7,253 nucleotides of DNA. Origin: Acidimicrobiia bacterium (GTDB taxonomy: Bacteria > Actinomycetota > Acidimicrobiia > Acidimicrobiales > Ilumatobacteraceae). Location of the stretch: positions 1 through 7,253 of the forward strand of contig RGSV01000055.1 of assembly GCA_010025655.1 (NCBI GenBank), written 5' to 3'. The notes below the pieces were generated by a model that did not search any database, had not been told where the DNA came from, and saw nothing but the letters and a program-made list of their open reading frames with translations. A program made the position numbers and the translations under genes. Positions 1 to 6,602 of this stretch are shown here, one piece after another (the first letter of the stretch is position 1; the number at the start of each line of letters is the position of its first letter).

Positions 1-106
1 ATGAGTTGTACATCACGAAAGCTCGAACATCATGACCGTCTGCAACGAGTCGTTCGGTGAGATGTGAGCCGATGAAGCCGTCAGCTCCGGTCACAAGAAT
101 GCGCAT
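1..106 (-). CDS. NAD-dependent epimerase/dehydratase (extended SDR), N-terminal fragment
   Basis: The first 35 residues of a nucleotide-sugar epimerase/dehydratase-type protein are visible; the rest lies beyond the left edge. The fragment begins [16 protein letters not shown], a beta strand followed by the glycine-rich GxxGxxG loop (Gly7, Gly10, Gly13) that binds the NAD(P) diphosphate in extended short-chain dehydrogenases. It continues with a helix ([11 protein letters not shown]) and a second strand (VRAFV), the usual Rossmann order. These enzymes usually act on nucleotide-activated sugars in the cytoplasm, often for cell-wall or surface polysaccharide. The substrate cannot be told from the fragment. 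The ATG lies 3 bases after the stop codon of the small membrane-protein gene at 110-424, and only weak purine runs precede it, so translation may be coupled to that gene. The family call is firm; the specific enzyme is unknown. Confidence 0.9.
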   Translation of the reverse strand, partial: MRILVTGADGFIGSHLTERLVADGHDVRAFVMYNS

Positions 107-109
107 CGC

Positions 110-424
110 TTAGCCCACACCTTGCCCGGCGGCGCTCAAGACCAAGAGAAAAAGCAGTGACAAGACGATTCCTAGACCGATCCCAGTGGCCCCAACGAGA
201 ACCGCAAGCGGAACCAGATGCAACGTCTGGCGGGTTCGACCGCGCCGCAGCGGCAATGCCTCCACCCGCAGTACGCGCGCACGCTCAGCAACCGATGCGC
301 GCCGCCGTGGTGTGCCAGTTCGGGCCAGGAGCAAGAGCCCCACGACGGCGACTGTGCCGACAACAGCAATTCTGCTCGTAACCTCGGAGACGGTCATGGA
401 CGCCAAGAGCAACGACGACGTCAT
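110..424 (-). CDS. Small two-helix membrane protein, function unknown
   Basis: I do not recognise a family. The 104-residue product has a hydrophobic segment at about residues 19-34 (IAVVGTVAVVGLLLLA), a strongly basic stretch at 39-66 with many arginines, and a second long hydrophobic segment at about 70-99. By the positive-inside rule the basic loop should be cytoplasmic with both ends outside. Two points support a real gene. A good ribosome-binding site (GGAAGG at 437-432, 7-base spacer) precedes the ATG at 424. The stop codon is only 3 bases from the epimerase start, as in an operon. The opposite strand offers only arginine-rich shadow frames for 110-395. An alternative ATG at 397 has no such ribosome site and would shorten the protein by 9 residues. 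The 5' end overlaps the divergent protease gene by 29 bases if both chosen starts are right. Confidence 0.62.
   Translation of the reverse strand: MTSSLLLASMTVSEVTSRIAVVGTVAVVGLLLLARTGTPRRRASVAERARVLRVEALPLRRGRTRQTLHLVPLAVLVGATGIGLGIVLSLLFLLVLSAAGQGVG
386..389 (+). promoter_or_regulatory. Ribosome-binding site of the PDZ-Lon protease gene
   Basis: GGAG followed by a 6-base spacer precedes the ATG at 396. It decides the start: the same frame is open back to an ATG at 186, but the extra 70 residues would be arginine-rich, lack family character and run antisense to the small membrane protein. Confidence 0.55.
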
Positions 425-1565
425 CACGGCGCCTTCCAGCGTACCTTTGCCACCACCCCCGCCTCCCGCATCGTCGTCTGCCGCGCGTCGAGTCTGGTGG
501 GCGTTGCCGGCGCTGACCGTCGCCTGGCTCGTAATGCTCAGCGTTGTCGCGGCATCGTTCGTGCCGATGCAGTTGTGGGAACTTGCGCCCGGCTCGGCAG
601 AGTCGGTGTCAGAGCGCATGACGTTTGGTGATGACGTCGCGAACTTCGCAACTCGGTATCCGACTGAGGGCGACACACTGTTTGTCACGGCGCTCGGTAG
701 CAAACTCTCGTTGCTCGATGCGTTTACTGGCTGGATCGATGACGATGTGGAAATCCTGACCTTCACAGAACGCTTTGGTACCCAAACACCGGCCCAGCAA
801 CGCGCAGCGAATTCTCAAGCGATGGTGTCATCGAAACAGATCGCCGAGTTCGTTGCCTTCACGCGCCTCGGAATTGAGTCTGAGTTCGCCTACGGCGATG
901 TCGTCATCGACGAACTGGTGTGTGAAGATGCACCTCGACCGCAGAGTGCTTGTCAACAACTGCTGGTTGATGATGTGATCATCACGTTTGATGGCAGACC
1001 GACGCCGACGTTGCCGTCGCTCATAGATGTCGTGTCAGCAAAGAAGCCGGGTGATGTCGTCGCGATTGAGGTGCTGCGCGGTGGCGCAGAAGAACCAACC
1101 ACCGTGCAGGTCGAGTTGATTGCCGCCCCCGATGACAGCGGGCGAACGATCATCGGCATCATGCCGCGTGACACACGAACCGTGAAGACGCCATTTGAGA
1201 TTGGCATCGACACTGATTCCATTGGTGGGCCATCGGGTGGTCTTGCCTTTACTCTCGCTCTGCTTGATGAACTCTCATCGGGGTCGTTGACAGGCGGCAC
1301 CAAGGTGGCGGTGACCGGCACGATCAACGGTGATGAGACCGTCGGTGCAATCGGTGCAGTGCGACAAAAGGCTGTGGCCGCACGCGCTGCGGGGGCCAGA
1401 CTCTTTCTCATTCCGGCATCGCAGTCGGCTGCCGACATCACCGCGGCGCGAAAGATCGGCGGAGCAACGATGCGAGTCGAAACGGTAGCGACTCTGCAGG
1501 ATGCGCTCGACATCTTGCAGCAGATTGGTGGCGACCCATTCGTGAGTGCCACTCCGAACGACTGA
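396..1565 (+). CDS. Membrane-anchored PDZ/Lon-like serine protease (YlbL/DdcP family)
   Basis: This 389-residue protein matches the YlbL (DdcP in Bacillus) family in domain order. It has a short cytoplasmic N-terminus with a proline run (residues 18-24), one transmembrane helix at about 33-56, an extracytoplasmic beta-rich region beginning ELAPGSAESV, a PDZ domain at about 175-243 (core DDVIITFDGRPTP), and an S16 (Lon-type) peptidase domain from about 260. The catalytic dyad is intact: Ser280 in GGPSGG and Lys325 in GAVRQKAVAA, followed by the family's LFLIP strand. The protein should cut substrates outside the membrane without ATP. Bacillus DdcP helps degrade the division inhibitor YneA during recovery from DNA damage; the substrate here is unknown. 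The only two cysteines, 176 and 186, bracket the start of the PDZ domain and could form a disulfide. It appears to be first in a three-gene run, with 21 bases to the next gene, and is the homologue of mycobacterial Rv3194c. Confidence 0.93.
   Translation: MDAKSNDDVITAPSSVPLPPPPPPASSSAARRVWWALPALTVAWLVMLSVVAASFVPMQLWELAPGSAESVSERMTFGDDVANFATRYPTEGDTLFVTALGSKLSLLDAFTGWIDDDVEILTFTERFGTQTPAQQRAANSQAMVSSKQIAEFVAFTRLGIESEFAYGDVVIDELVCEDAPRPQSACQQLLVDDVIITFDGRPTPTLPSLIDVVSAKKPGDVVAIEVLRGGAEEPTTVQVELIAAPDDSGRTIIGIMPRDTRTVKTPFEIGIDTDSIGGPSGGLAFTLALLDELSSGSLTGGTKVAVTGTINGDETVGAIGAVRQKAVAARAAGARLFLIPASQSAADITAARKIGGATMRVETVATLQDALDILQQIGGDPFVSATPND
432..437 (-). promoter_or_regulatory. Ribosome-binding site of the small membrane-protein gene
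   Basis: On the minus strand GGAAGG lies 7 bases before the ATG at 424. It supports the start at 424 over the later ATG at 397, which has no purine-rich site at a suitable distance. The site lies inside the N-terminal coding region of the divergent protease gene. Confidence 0.5.
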
Positions 1566-1572
1566 CGCGAGC

Positions 1573-1578
1573 GTATTC
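1573..1578 (+). promoter_or_regulatory. Candidate -10 element for a leaderless DivIVA-gene transcript
   Basis: TATTCT fits the actinobacterial -10 pattern TAnnnT and lies 8 bases before the ATG at 1587, so transcription would begin at or within a base or two of the start codon. No -35 hexamer is evident. The alternative, GAGGG at 1581-1585, is only 1 base from the ATG, too close for normal SD pairing. No other ATG, GTG or TTG is in frame between the upstream TGA and 1587. Confidence 0.35.
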
Positions 1579-1586
1579 TTGAGGGC

Positions 1587-3626
1587 ATGGCCCTCGACAT
1601 TCAGCGACCAGACCCATCGTCGCCGGCCGCCATTGCCTCAGCGCAGTTCACGATGTCGCGCCGCGGATACAGCGAAGACGAGGTACGCGACTTTCTGCGA
1701 CAAGTTTCAGTCGAGGTCAGTCGTCTGATCGAACGCGAACGGTTTTTGCAGAGCGAACTCAAGGCACTGCAATCCCGTGGTCCGATGGACATGAGTGCCG
1801 TCGACGAAGCAACGGTGACCGAGTTGCTCGGCGCCGAGGCTGCACGGGTGTTGAGTGCCGCCCGCGAGGCTGCCCAGGCGATGCGTGATCGCGCAGCCGA
1901 GTCAGCGGAGAACATTGTTCGCGAGGCCAGCCGCGAGGCAGCCCGCGTGCTTGAGGAAGCAACCACCGAAGCTTCGCGCCGTCGTACTGATGTAACGACC
2001 GAGGCCGAACAGGAGATCGAACTCGCCAAAGAACAGGGTCGCGAGATGGTGGCCGAAGTGCGCGCCTATCGCGAGCGGGTGCTGGCTGACTTGGCACGTC
2101 GCACCGACGAGGCACGCCGCGAACTCGAGCGGTTGGTGCAAGAGCGCGACCGGCTCATCAGTGCCTTCGAACGAGCCCGCAGTGCCGCATCAGGCGTCGT
2201 CGGCGATCTCAATGCCTTTGATGAAGCAATTCGCGATGCTGGCATCGTGCCCCCCTTGGCACCACCCGACGCGCCACCACCGCCACGCCCGACTCGCGAC
2301 ACCGATGCACAGTTTTTCGATGTGCGCAAGTTTGAGGATCCGAATGCCGACAACACACCTGATCGCGGCATCGTCGTTGAGCCAGAAGCGTCGACGACAA
2401 CCGAGGCGAGTGATTCGCTGAACGAAGGTGCAACATCAACCACGGCTGACGGCATGACCAACGACAACGGCCCCGTCGAATCGCCTACCGATGAGCCGGT
2501 GACCGCCGAGGTGGAGCCCACGGTTGCCACCGTGCCCGAGCCCACGGCGCCAATCGAGCCCGCAACGACCAACACGCCCACGGTGCCCAGTGAATCCGCG
2601 GCGACCAGTGAATCCGGAGCCACCTCTGATGAGCCGATGGCCGAGGTGGTGAGCCTCTTTGATCGTCGCCGCAAGAAAGACGTGTCGCCGACTGCACCAG
2701 CGGTCACCCCCTTGCACCCGGCTTTCGAGCGTGTCGAAGCGACGCCGCAAGCGCCGAACACGTCTGCGACACCAAGCACCGACCCGCAGGGGGAATCGCG
2801 CGATGCACACGACCGCGTCGATGAGTTGTTCCAGCGTCTACGTGCCTCGAGTTCACGTCGGGTCGCCACTGAGACGACGAAGGATCTTGCCAAATCAACA
2901 CCTTCCGAGCCGACATCCAGCGTGGTATCAACAGCGCCCGTCATGCCAACGCTCAACCAATCGGTATTCGAGCATCGTGCAGCGACGATTACCGCGGTGC
3001 TTGATGCGATGGTGCGCATCGCCAAGCGTGTCTTGGCTGACGACGAGAATGCCATCATCACCCACGTGGGTGGCAAGCGCACGTCGTTGAGCCCCGACGC
3101 CGTGCTGCACGACCTCGAGCAACAGTCTCGTCGTTATGCAGATGCGCTTCGTGAAGAACTCACGAGTATTGCTGTTGAAGCCGCGCGCACGATTCAGAGT
3201 GCACGCCGCGCCGACCTGCGCACGTCTGCGCTCGACGGCGTCGTCGAAGGCGTTGCACACATCATCGTGAGCGACCTGTTGCGCCAGCTGCACGAACGTG
3301 TACGGGCCGCACTCGAGAGTCATGTCGACGACCGTGATGCCATCATCGGTGAAGTGCGCTCGACGTTCAAGCAGGCGCGTAGCGAGACGCTCACCAAGGT
3401 GGTGACTGACGTCGCGCATTTCGCATATGCACGAGGTGTTTTCACCGCGTGTGACACGGCCGGCAAGGTGTGTTGGGTGGTTGACGCCAATGGCCCTGCA
3501 TGCGCAGATGCTGAAGATAATGCTCTCGCGGGCGCGATTCGTCATGGTGAGGCATTTCCGACGGGGCAGCTGCATCCGCTCGCGCATGACGGTTGTCGCT
3601 GTCTCGTGATTCCCGCCGACAAGTAG
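1587..3626 (+). CDS. DivIVA-domain coiled-coil protein with phage-head-like Cys/His C-terminal domain
   Basis: This 679-residue protein has four parts. Residues 18-62 are a DivIVA N-terminal domain (QFTMSRRGYSEDEVRDFL), the part that senses curved membrane; the position of Bacillus Phe17 is Arg25. Residues 73-200 are a long coiled coil rich in Ala, Glu and Arg, including EVRAYRERVLADLARR, a pattern typical of actinobacterial DivIVA relatives. Residues 221-455 are a disordered Pro/Thr/Ser/Glu linker holding two islands, EVVSLFDRRRKK (353-364) and RVDELFQRLRA (410-420), possible binding motifs. Residues 456-620 look helical. The last 60 residues hold all five cysteines (622, 629, 639, 670, 672), with His663 and His667, in a W-x2-D...C...GEAFP...H-x2-CRC pattern like Mu F/SPP1 gp7 minor head proteins. 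No transmembrane segment is seen; the protein is probably a cytoplasmic, membrane-associated scaffold for division or polar growth. It lies between the protease and UPF0182 genes with gaps of 21 and 11 bases. The DivIVA call is firm; the C-terminal role is unknown. Confidence 0.9.
   Translation: MALDIQRPDPSSPAAIASAQFTMSRRGYSEDEVRDFLRQVSVEVSRLIERERFLQSELKALQSRGPMDMSAVDEATVTELLGAEAARVLSAAREAAQAMRDRAAESAENIVREASREAARVLEEATTEASRRRTDVTTEAEQEIELAKEQGREMVAEVRAYRERVLADLARRTDEARRELERLVQERDRLISAFERARSAASGVVGDLNAFDEAIRDAGIVPPLAPPDAPPPPRPTRDTDAQFFDVRKFEDPNADNTPDRGIVVEPEASTTTEASDSLNEGATSTTADGMTNDNGPVESPTDEPVTAEVEPTVATVPEPTAPIEPATTNTPTVPSESAATSESGATSDEPMAEVVSLFDRRRKKDVSPTAPAVTPLHPAFERVEATPQAPNTSATPSTDPQGESRDAHDRVDELFQRLRASSSRRVATETTKDLAKSTPSEPTSSVVSTAPVMPTLNQSVFEHRAATITAVLDAMVRIAKRVLADDENAIITHVGGKRTSLSPDAVLHDLEQQSRRYADALREELTSIAVEAARTIQSARRADLRTSALDGVVEGVAHIIVSDLLRQLHERVRAALESHVDDRDAIIGEVRSTFKQARSETLTKVVTDVAHFAYARGVFTACDTAGKVCWVVDANGPACADAEDNALAGAIRHGEAFPTGQLHPLAHDGCRCLVIPADK
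2514..2616 (+). repeat. Short direct repeats within the DivIVA-protein linker
   Basis: GAGCCCACGG occurs at 2514-2523 and 2538-2547 (period 24). CCAGTGAATCCG occurs at 2587-2598 and again identically at 2605-2616 (period 18). They encode the repeated EPT and SES motifs of the disordered linker. Periods are multiples of three, so unit gain or loss keeps the frame. They are probably products of slippage or local duplication in low-complexity coding sequence. Confidence 0.5.
3384..3623 (+). other. Domain: Mu F / SPP1 gp7-like C-terminal module of the DivIVA protein
   Basis: Residues 600-679 begin with a helix (ETLTKVVTDVAHFAYARGVF), then a strand with Trp630 and Asp633, then Cys639, a GEAFP turn, and HPLAHDGCRCLVIP near the end. 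Phage minor head (head morphogenesis) proteins of the Mu F/SPP1 gp7 type typically end with helix, W-x-n-D-x-n-C-x2-C, G-x-F, P-x-H-x2-CRC and a final hydrophobic-P. Here Ala642 replaces the second cysteine of the C-x2-C pair, while Cys629 one residue before the Trp may substitute. The His667, Cys670 and Cys672 set suggests metal binding. The match is by eye. Confidence 0.6.
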
Positions 3627-3629
3627 CCT
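3624..3629 (+). promoter_or_regulatory. Candidate -10 element for a leaderless UPF0182-gene transcript
   Basis: TAGCCT fits TAnnnT, overlaps the stop codon of the DivIVA-type gene, and lies 8 bases before the ATG at 3638, the same spacing as TATTCT before the preceding gene. The 11 bases between the genes contain no SD sequence. The hexamer is short and degenerate, so chance is possible. Confidence 0.28.
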
Positions 3630-3637
3630 GACGCGCA

Positions 3638-6574
3638 ATGCGCATCCCCGGGGATCTGCCTCGCCAGCCATTGTTCCCGTCTGGCGGGTTCAACCTGCGT
3701 CGTCCGCGTCGCAGTCGCGTGCTGCTGTCGCTGGTGCTGATCGTCATCGTGTTGCTATTCGTTTCGGCGCGCAGTGTCGCGGCCTTCTATATCGACGTGC
3801 TATGGCACCAATCGCTGGAACGCACTGATGTGTTCTGGGGAATCCTCCTCTCGCGTCTCGGGCTCGCATCGGCATTCACCTTGGTCTTTGCCCTTGTACT
3901 TGCGCTGAACATGTGGGTGGCCGATCGCTTGCGACCCGAGACGATTCCCTTGACGGCTCGCGAGCAAGCACTCGCCGGGTATCGCAGCTTGAGTGCCGGT
4001 CGTCGCATGCTGTTCCGCATTGTCGTTGCTCTCGTGTTGGGATTCCTCGTTGGATCTCCCGCGGCGTCACAGTGGCAAGACTGGATGCTCTTCCGGAATA
4101 CAACGTCATTCGGCGTTGCCGACCCTCTGTTCAACCAAGACGCGAGTTTCTATCTCATGCGTCTGCCGTTCATTCAGTTCGTTGTCGATTGGTCGTTTGC
4201 CGCGCTGGTCTTGATTGCCATCGTCACCGCCGGCGCGCATGCATTGAACGGTGGCATACGTCTGCAGATTCAAGGCCGTAAGGTCACGCCACAAGCGAAG
4301 TTCCACCTCAGTGTGCTGTTTGCAGCACTCTCAATTGTGCGCGCCATTGACTACTGGTATTCGCGCTACGACCTCACGCGTTCGACTCGCGGTGTCGTGC
4401 AGGGTGCAACATTCACCGACGTGAACGCGCAACTGCCGGCCACACAGTTGATGATCTTGGTGTCGCTCGCCGTGGCGCTGCTGTTTCTCGCCAACTTCCG
4501 CCAACGCGGCTGGCGCCTGCCGATACTGGCAACGGTGCTGTGGATCGTGATTGCCATCACCGCAGGTGGGGTGTACCCGGCCATCGTGCAGCGCTTCTCG
4601 GTGCAACCCAACGTAAGCACCAAGGAATTGCCCTACATCGATCGCAATATCGAAGCAACCAAGTTTGCAATGGGTCTCGGTGACATCACGCGCAGCGTCG
4701 TTGAACTCGAGCCGCTAAGTGGGGCCGAACTCAACAGCAATCCGGCACCGCTGCGCAACGTGCGACAGCTCGACCCGTTCCAGATGCGTGACCGCTTCAT
4801 TCTTGATGAAGGTCAGACGTCGTTCTACGCAGTGCGCGATCTTGACGTCGACCGATACGAGGTCGATGGCCGAGTTCAGCAGGTGATGGTGTCGGCGCGC
4901 GAGCTGAATTCAGCGGGTATTCCAAACCGCACGTGGGTGTCGCGTCACTTGCTCTATACCCACGGCTGTGATGTCATCGCTGCGCCCGCCAGCCGCACGA
5001 CCAGCGATGGTCGCCCCGTCTATCTCGACCTTGGCGTCACTCGACCCGAGTTGTACTTCGGTGAGGGCATCGACGAGTACGCACTTGTCAACACCGAGCA
5101 AATCGAGCAACCTTGCACAGGTTCAGCAACGAAAGAACCCACCACGGGTGGGGTGCAATTGTCGTCCACACTGCGTCGTGTGGCATATGCGGTGAACTAC
5201 GGCGAATACAACCTCTTTGGCTCTGGTCTCATCACGTCACAGTCACGCATCTTGCATGATCGCAACGTCACCGAACGGGTTGCTCGCCTGGCTCCGTTTC
5301 TACGGTTTGACGCCGACCCATACCCAGTGGTCGTCGATGGCACGGTGCAGTGGGTGCTTGACGCCTACACGATTAGCGATCGATATCCCTACGCACAACA
5401 GGCAAACATCGACCAGTTGTCACCTGGTGGTGGATTGAACGTGCCGTTCAATTACGTGCGCAACAGCGTGAAAGCCGTCGTCGATGCCTTCAGTGGTGAC
5501 GTGACGTTCTATGTGGTCGATGACAGCGACCCGCTGATTGCTGCGTGGCAGAGGGCGTTCCCTGCCCTTTTCTCGCCGGTTTCTGAGGCACCTGAAGCGT
5601 TGGTTGAACACTTCCGGTATCCGGAGGACCTCTTCCGCGTGCAGACGAACGTCTATGGCCGCTATCAATTCGATGACGCGACACTGTTCTTCAATCGTGA
5701 TGCTGCGTGGAGCGTCGCCCAAGCACCAGCAAGTGAACCCGAGGCAGTATCAGGGCTCGTTGGCGGCACTGGCATTGGCGGTGTCGAGGGCATCGACGTA
5801 CAAGACGCAAGCGTGTTGCGTTTCGAGCCCTACTACACGATGTTCCACGGCGCTGATGGTTTGGGTGATCCAACCTTTTCGATGGTGCGTCCATTCGTGC
5901 CCTTCTCTGCCGACAATGCCCGCAAAGAGCTGCGCGCACTGATGGTCGTGTCGAGCGACCCGGGTTCGTACGGCAAGATCAGCGTCTTTGAGATGCCCGA
6001 GCCGCTGCCCGAAGGTCCGGCGACTGTCGCAGCAGAGTTTGGTAGTGACCCGGTGATTGCGCAGCAGATCACCTTGCTCGACCAACGCGGGTCGCGAGTC
6101 ATCTTTGGTGATCTCCAAGTGGTGCCGGTGCAACGCGGGTTGATGTACGTACGTCCGCTCTTCGTGCGTCCTGATGACCCGAGCGCCAAACAGATTTTCG
6201 TGCGCAAATTCTTGGTGTCATACGACAATCGCGTCGTCATGGCCGACAGTCTCACCGAAGCAGTGGGTCAACTGTTCCCCGGCTTCTCTACCAATCTGGG
6301 TGAGCGCATCAACGACGGCACGGTGGCACCTGTTGACCCGACACCCGACGCGACGACTGGCACCACAGGTACGACTGGTACCGCAACAACGACAACCATC
6401 GCGGTTGATGTGGATTCATTGACCGCTGCGGAGTTGCTCGCGCGTGCTGATGCATTGTTTGATGAAGCAAATGCGGCGCTCGCTAAGAGCCCGCCCGACT
6501 TTGCGGAGTATCAGGCCAAGTTGGCGCAAGCCCGCGACTTGGTGCGTCGAGCGATCGCCCTCATTGATGGGTGA
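3638..6574 (+). CDS. UPF0182 (COG1615) family seven-helix membrane protein
   Basis: The 978-residue product has the family's usual length and architecture. Seven predicted transmembrane helices lie at about residues 28-50, 66-94, 123-142, 176-200, 221-239, 269-286 and 292-314, followed by a soluble region of some 580 residues that should be extracytoplasmic. That region opens with the conserved SVQPNVSTKELPYIDRNI stretch and carries many family-type segments (GEYNLFGSG, PFVPFSADN). A Thr/Gly linker (about 898-922) leads to a C-terminal helical hairpin (about 929-978). The only two cysteines, 444 and 493, lie in the soluble part and may pair. No biochemical function is established for the family. 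The homologue in M. tuberculosis is Rv3193c, adjacent to the YlbL-type gene Rv3194c; here a DivIVA-type gene lies between them. No ribosome-binding site precedes the ATG. The family call is very secure; the role is unknown. Confidence 0.95.
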   Translation: MRIPGDLPRQPLFPSGGFNLRRPRRSRVLLSLVLIVIVLLFVSARSVAAFYIDVLWHQSLERTDVFWGILLSRLGLASAFTLVFALVLALNMWVADRLRPETIPLTAREQALAGYRSLSAGRRMLFRIVVALVLGFLVGSPAASQWQDWMLFRNTTSFGVADPLFNQDASFYLMRLPFIQFVVDWSFAALVLIAIVTAGAHALNGGIRLQIQGRKVTPQAKFHLSVLFAALSIVRAIDYWYSRYDLTRSTRGVVQGATFTDVNAQLPATQLMILVSLAVALLFLANFRQRGWRLPILATVLWIVIAITAGGVYPAIVQRFSVQPNVSTKELPYIDRNIEATKFAMGLGDITRSVVELEPLSGAELNSNPAPLRNVRQLDPFQMRDRFILDEGQTSFYAVRDLDVDRYEVDGRVQQVMVSARELNSAGIPNRTWVSRHLLYTHGCDVIAAPASRTTSDGRPVYLDLGVTRPELYFGEGIDEYALVNTEQIEQPCTGSATKEPTTGGVQLSSTLRRVAYAVNYGEYNLFGSGLITSQSRILHDRNVTERVARLAPFLRFDADPYPVVVDGTVQWVLDAYTISDRYPYAQQANIDQLSPGGGLNVPFNYVRNSVKAVVDAFSGDVTFYVVDDSDPLIAAWQRAFPALFSPVSEAPEALVEHFRYPEDLFRVQTNVYGRYQFDDATLFFNRDAAWSVAQAPASEPEAVSGLVGGTGIGGVEGIDVQDASVLRFEPYYTMFHGADGLGDPTFSMVRPFVPFSADNARKELRALMVVSSDPGSYGKISVFEMPEPLPEGPATVAAEFGSDPVIAQQITLLDQRGSRVIFGDLQVVPVQRGLMYVRPLFVRPDDPSAKQIFVRKFLVSYDNRVVMADSLTEAVGQLFPGFSTNLGERINDGTVAPVDPTPDATTGTTGTTGTATTTTIAVDVDSLTAAELLARADALFDEANAALAKSPPDFAEYQAKLAQARDLVRRAIALIDG
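6353..6382 (+). repeat. Imperfect 12-base repeat in the UPF0182 Thr/Gly linker
   Basis: ACGACTGGCACC (6353-6364) and ACGACTGGTACC (6371-6382) differ at one base and are offset by 18 bases. They encode TTGTTGT-like sequence between the main soluble region and the C-terminal hairpin. The period keeps the frame, so the linker length can probably vary between strains. Confidence 0.45.
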
Positions 6575-6602
6575 CGCGCTGCTCAACTAACGGGCGCGAC
6601 GC
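6571..6602. terminator. Possible stem-loop at the convergent gene junction
   Basis: GTGACGCGC (6571-6579) can pair with GCGCGACGC (6594-6602): five G-C pairs, one A-A mismatch, then two G-C pairs and one G-T pair, around a 14-base loop. It spans the TGA of the UPF0182 gene and the minus-strand TAG at 6589-6587, so it sits where a bidirectional terminator would be expected. There is no T-run on either side, so intrinsic termination is uncertain. Confidence 0.28.

Noticed and set aside
186..395. Possible 70-residue N-terminal extension of the protease (ATG at 186).
   Set aside because: The extension is arginine-rich with no family resemblance and runs antisense to a better-supported gene; the ATG at 396 has a good ribosome-binding site and gives the usual YlbL-type N-terminus just before the membrane anchor.
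953..1600. A 215-residue open frame antisense to the Lon-like domain.
   Set aside because: It mirrors conserved protease codons, has no recognisable domain, and lies wholly opposite a firmly identified gene.
2066..3082. A 338-residue open frame antisense to the DivIVA-type gene.
   Set aside because: Its composition (Ser, Val, Ala and Arg runs) is what the reverse of a GC-rich, Thr/Glu/Pro-rich coding region produces; it has no domain and the sense frame is clearly coding.
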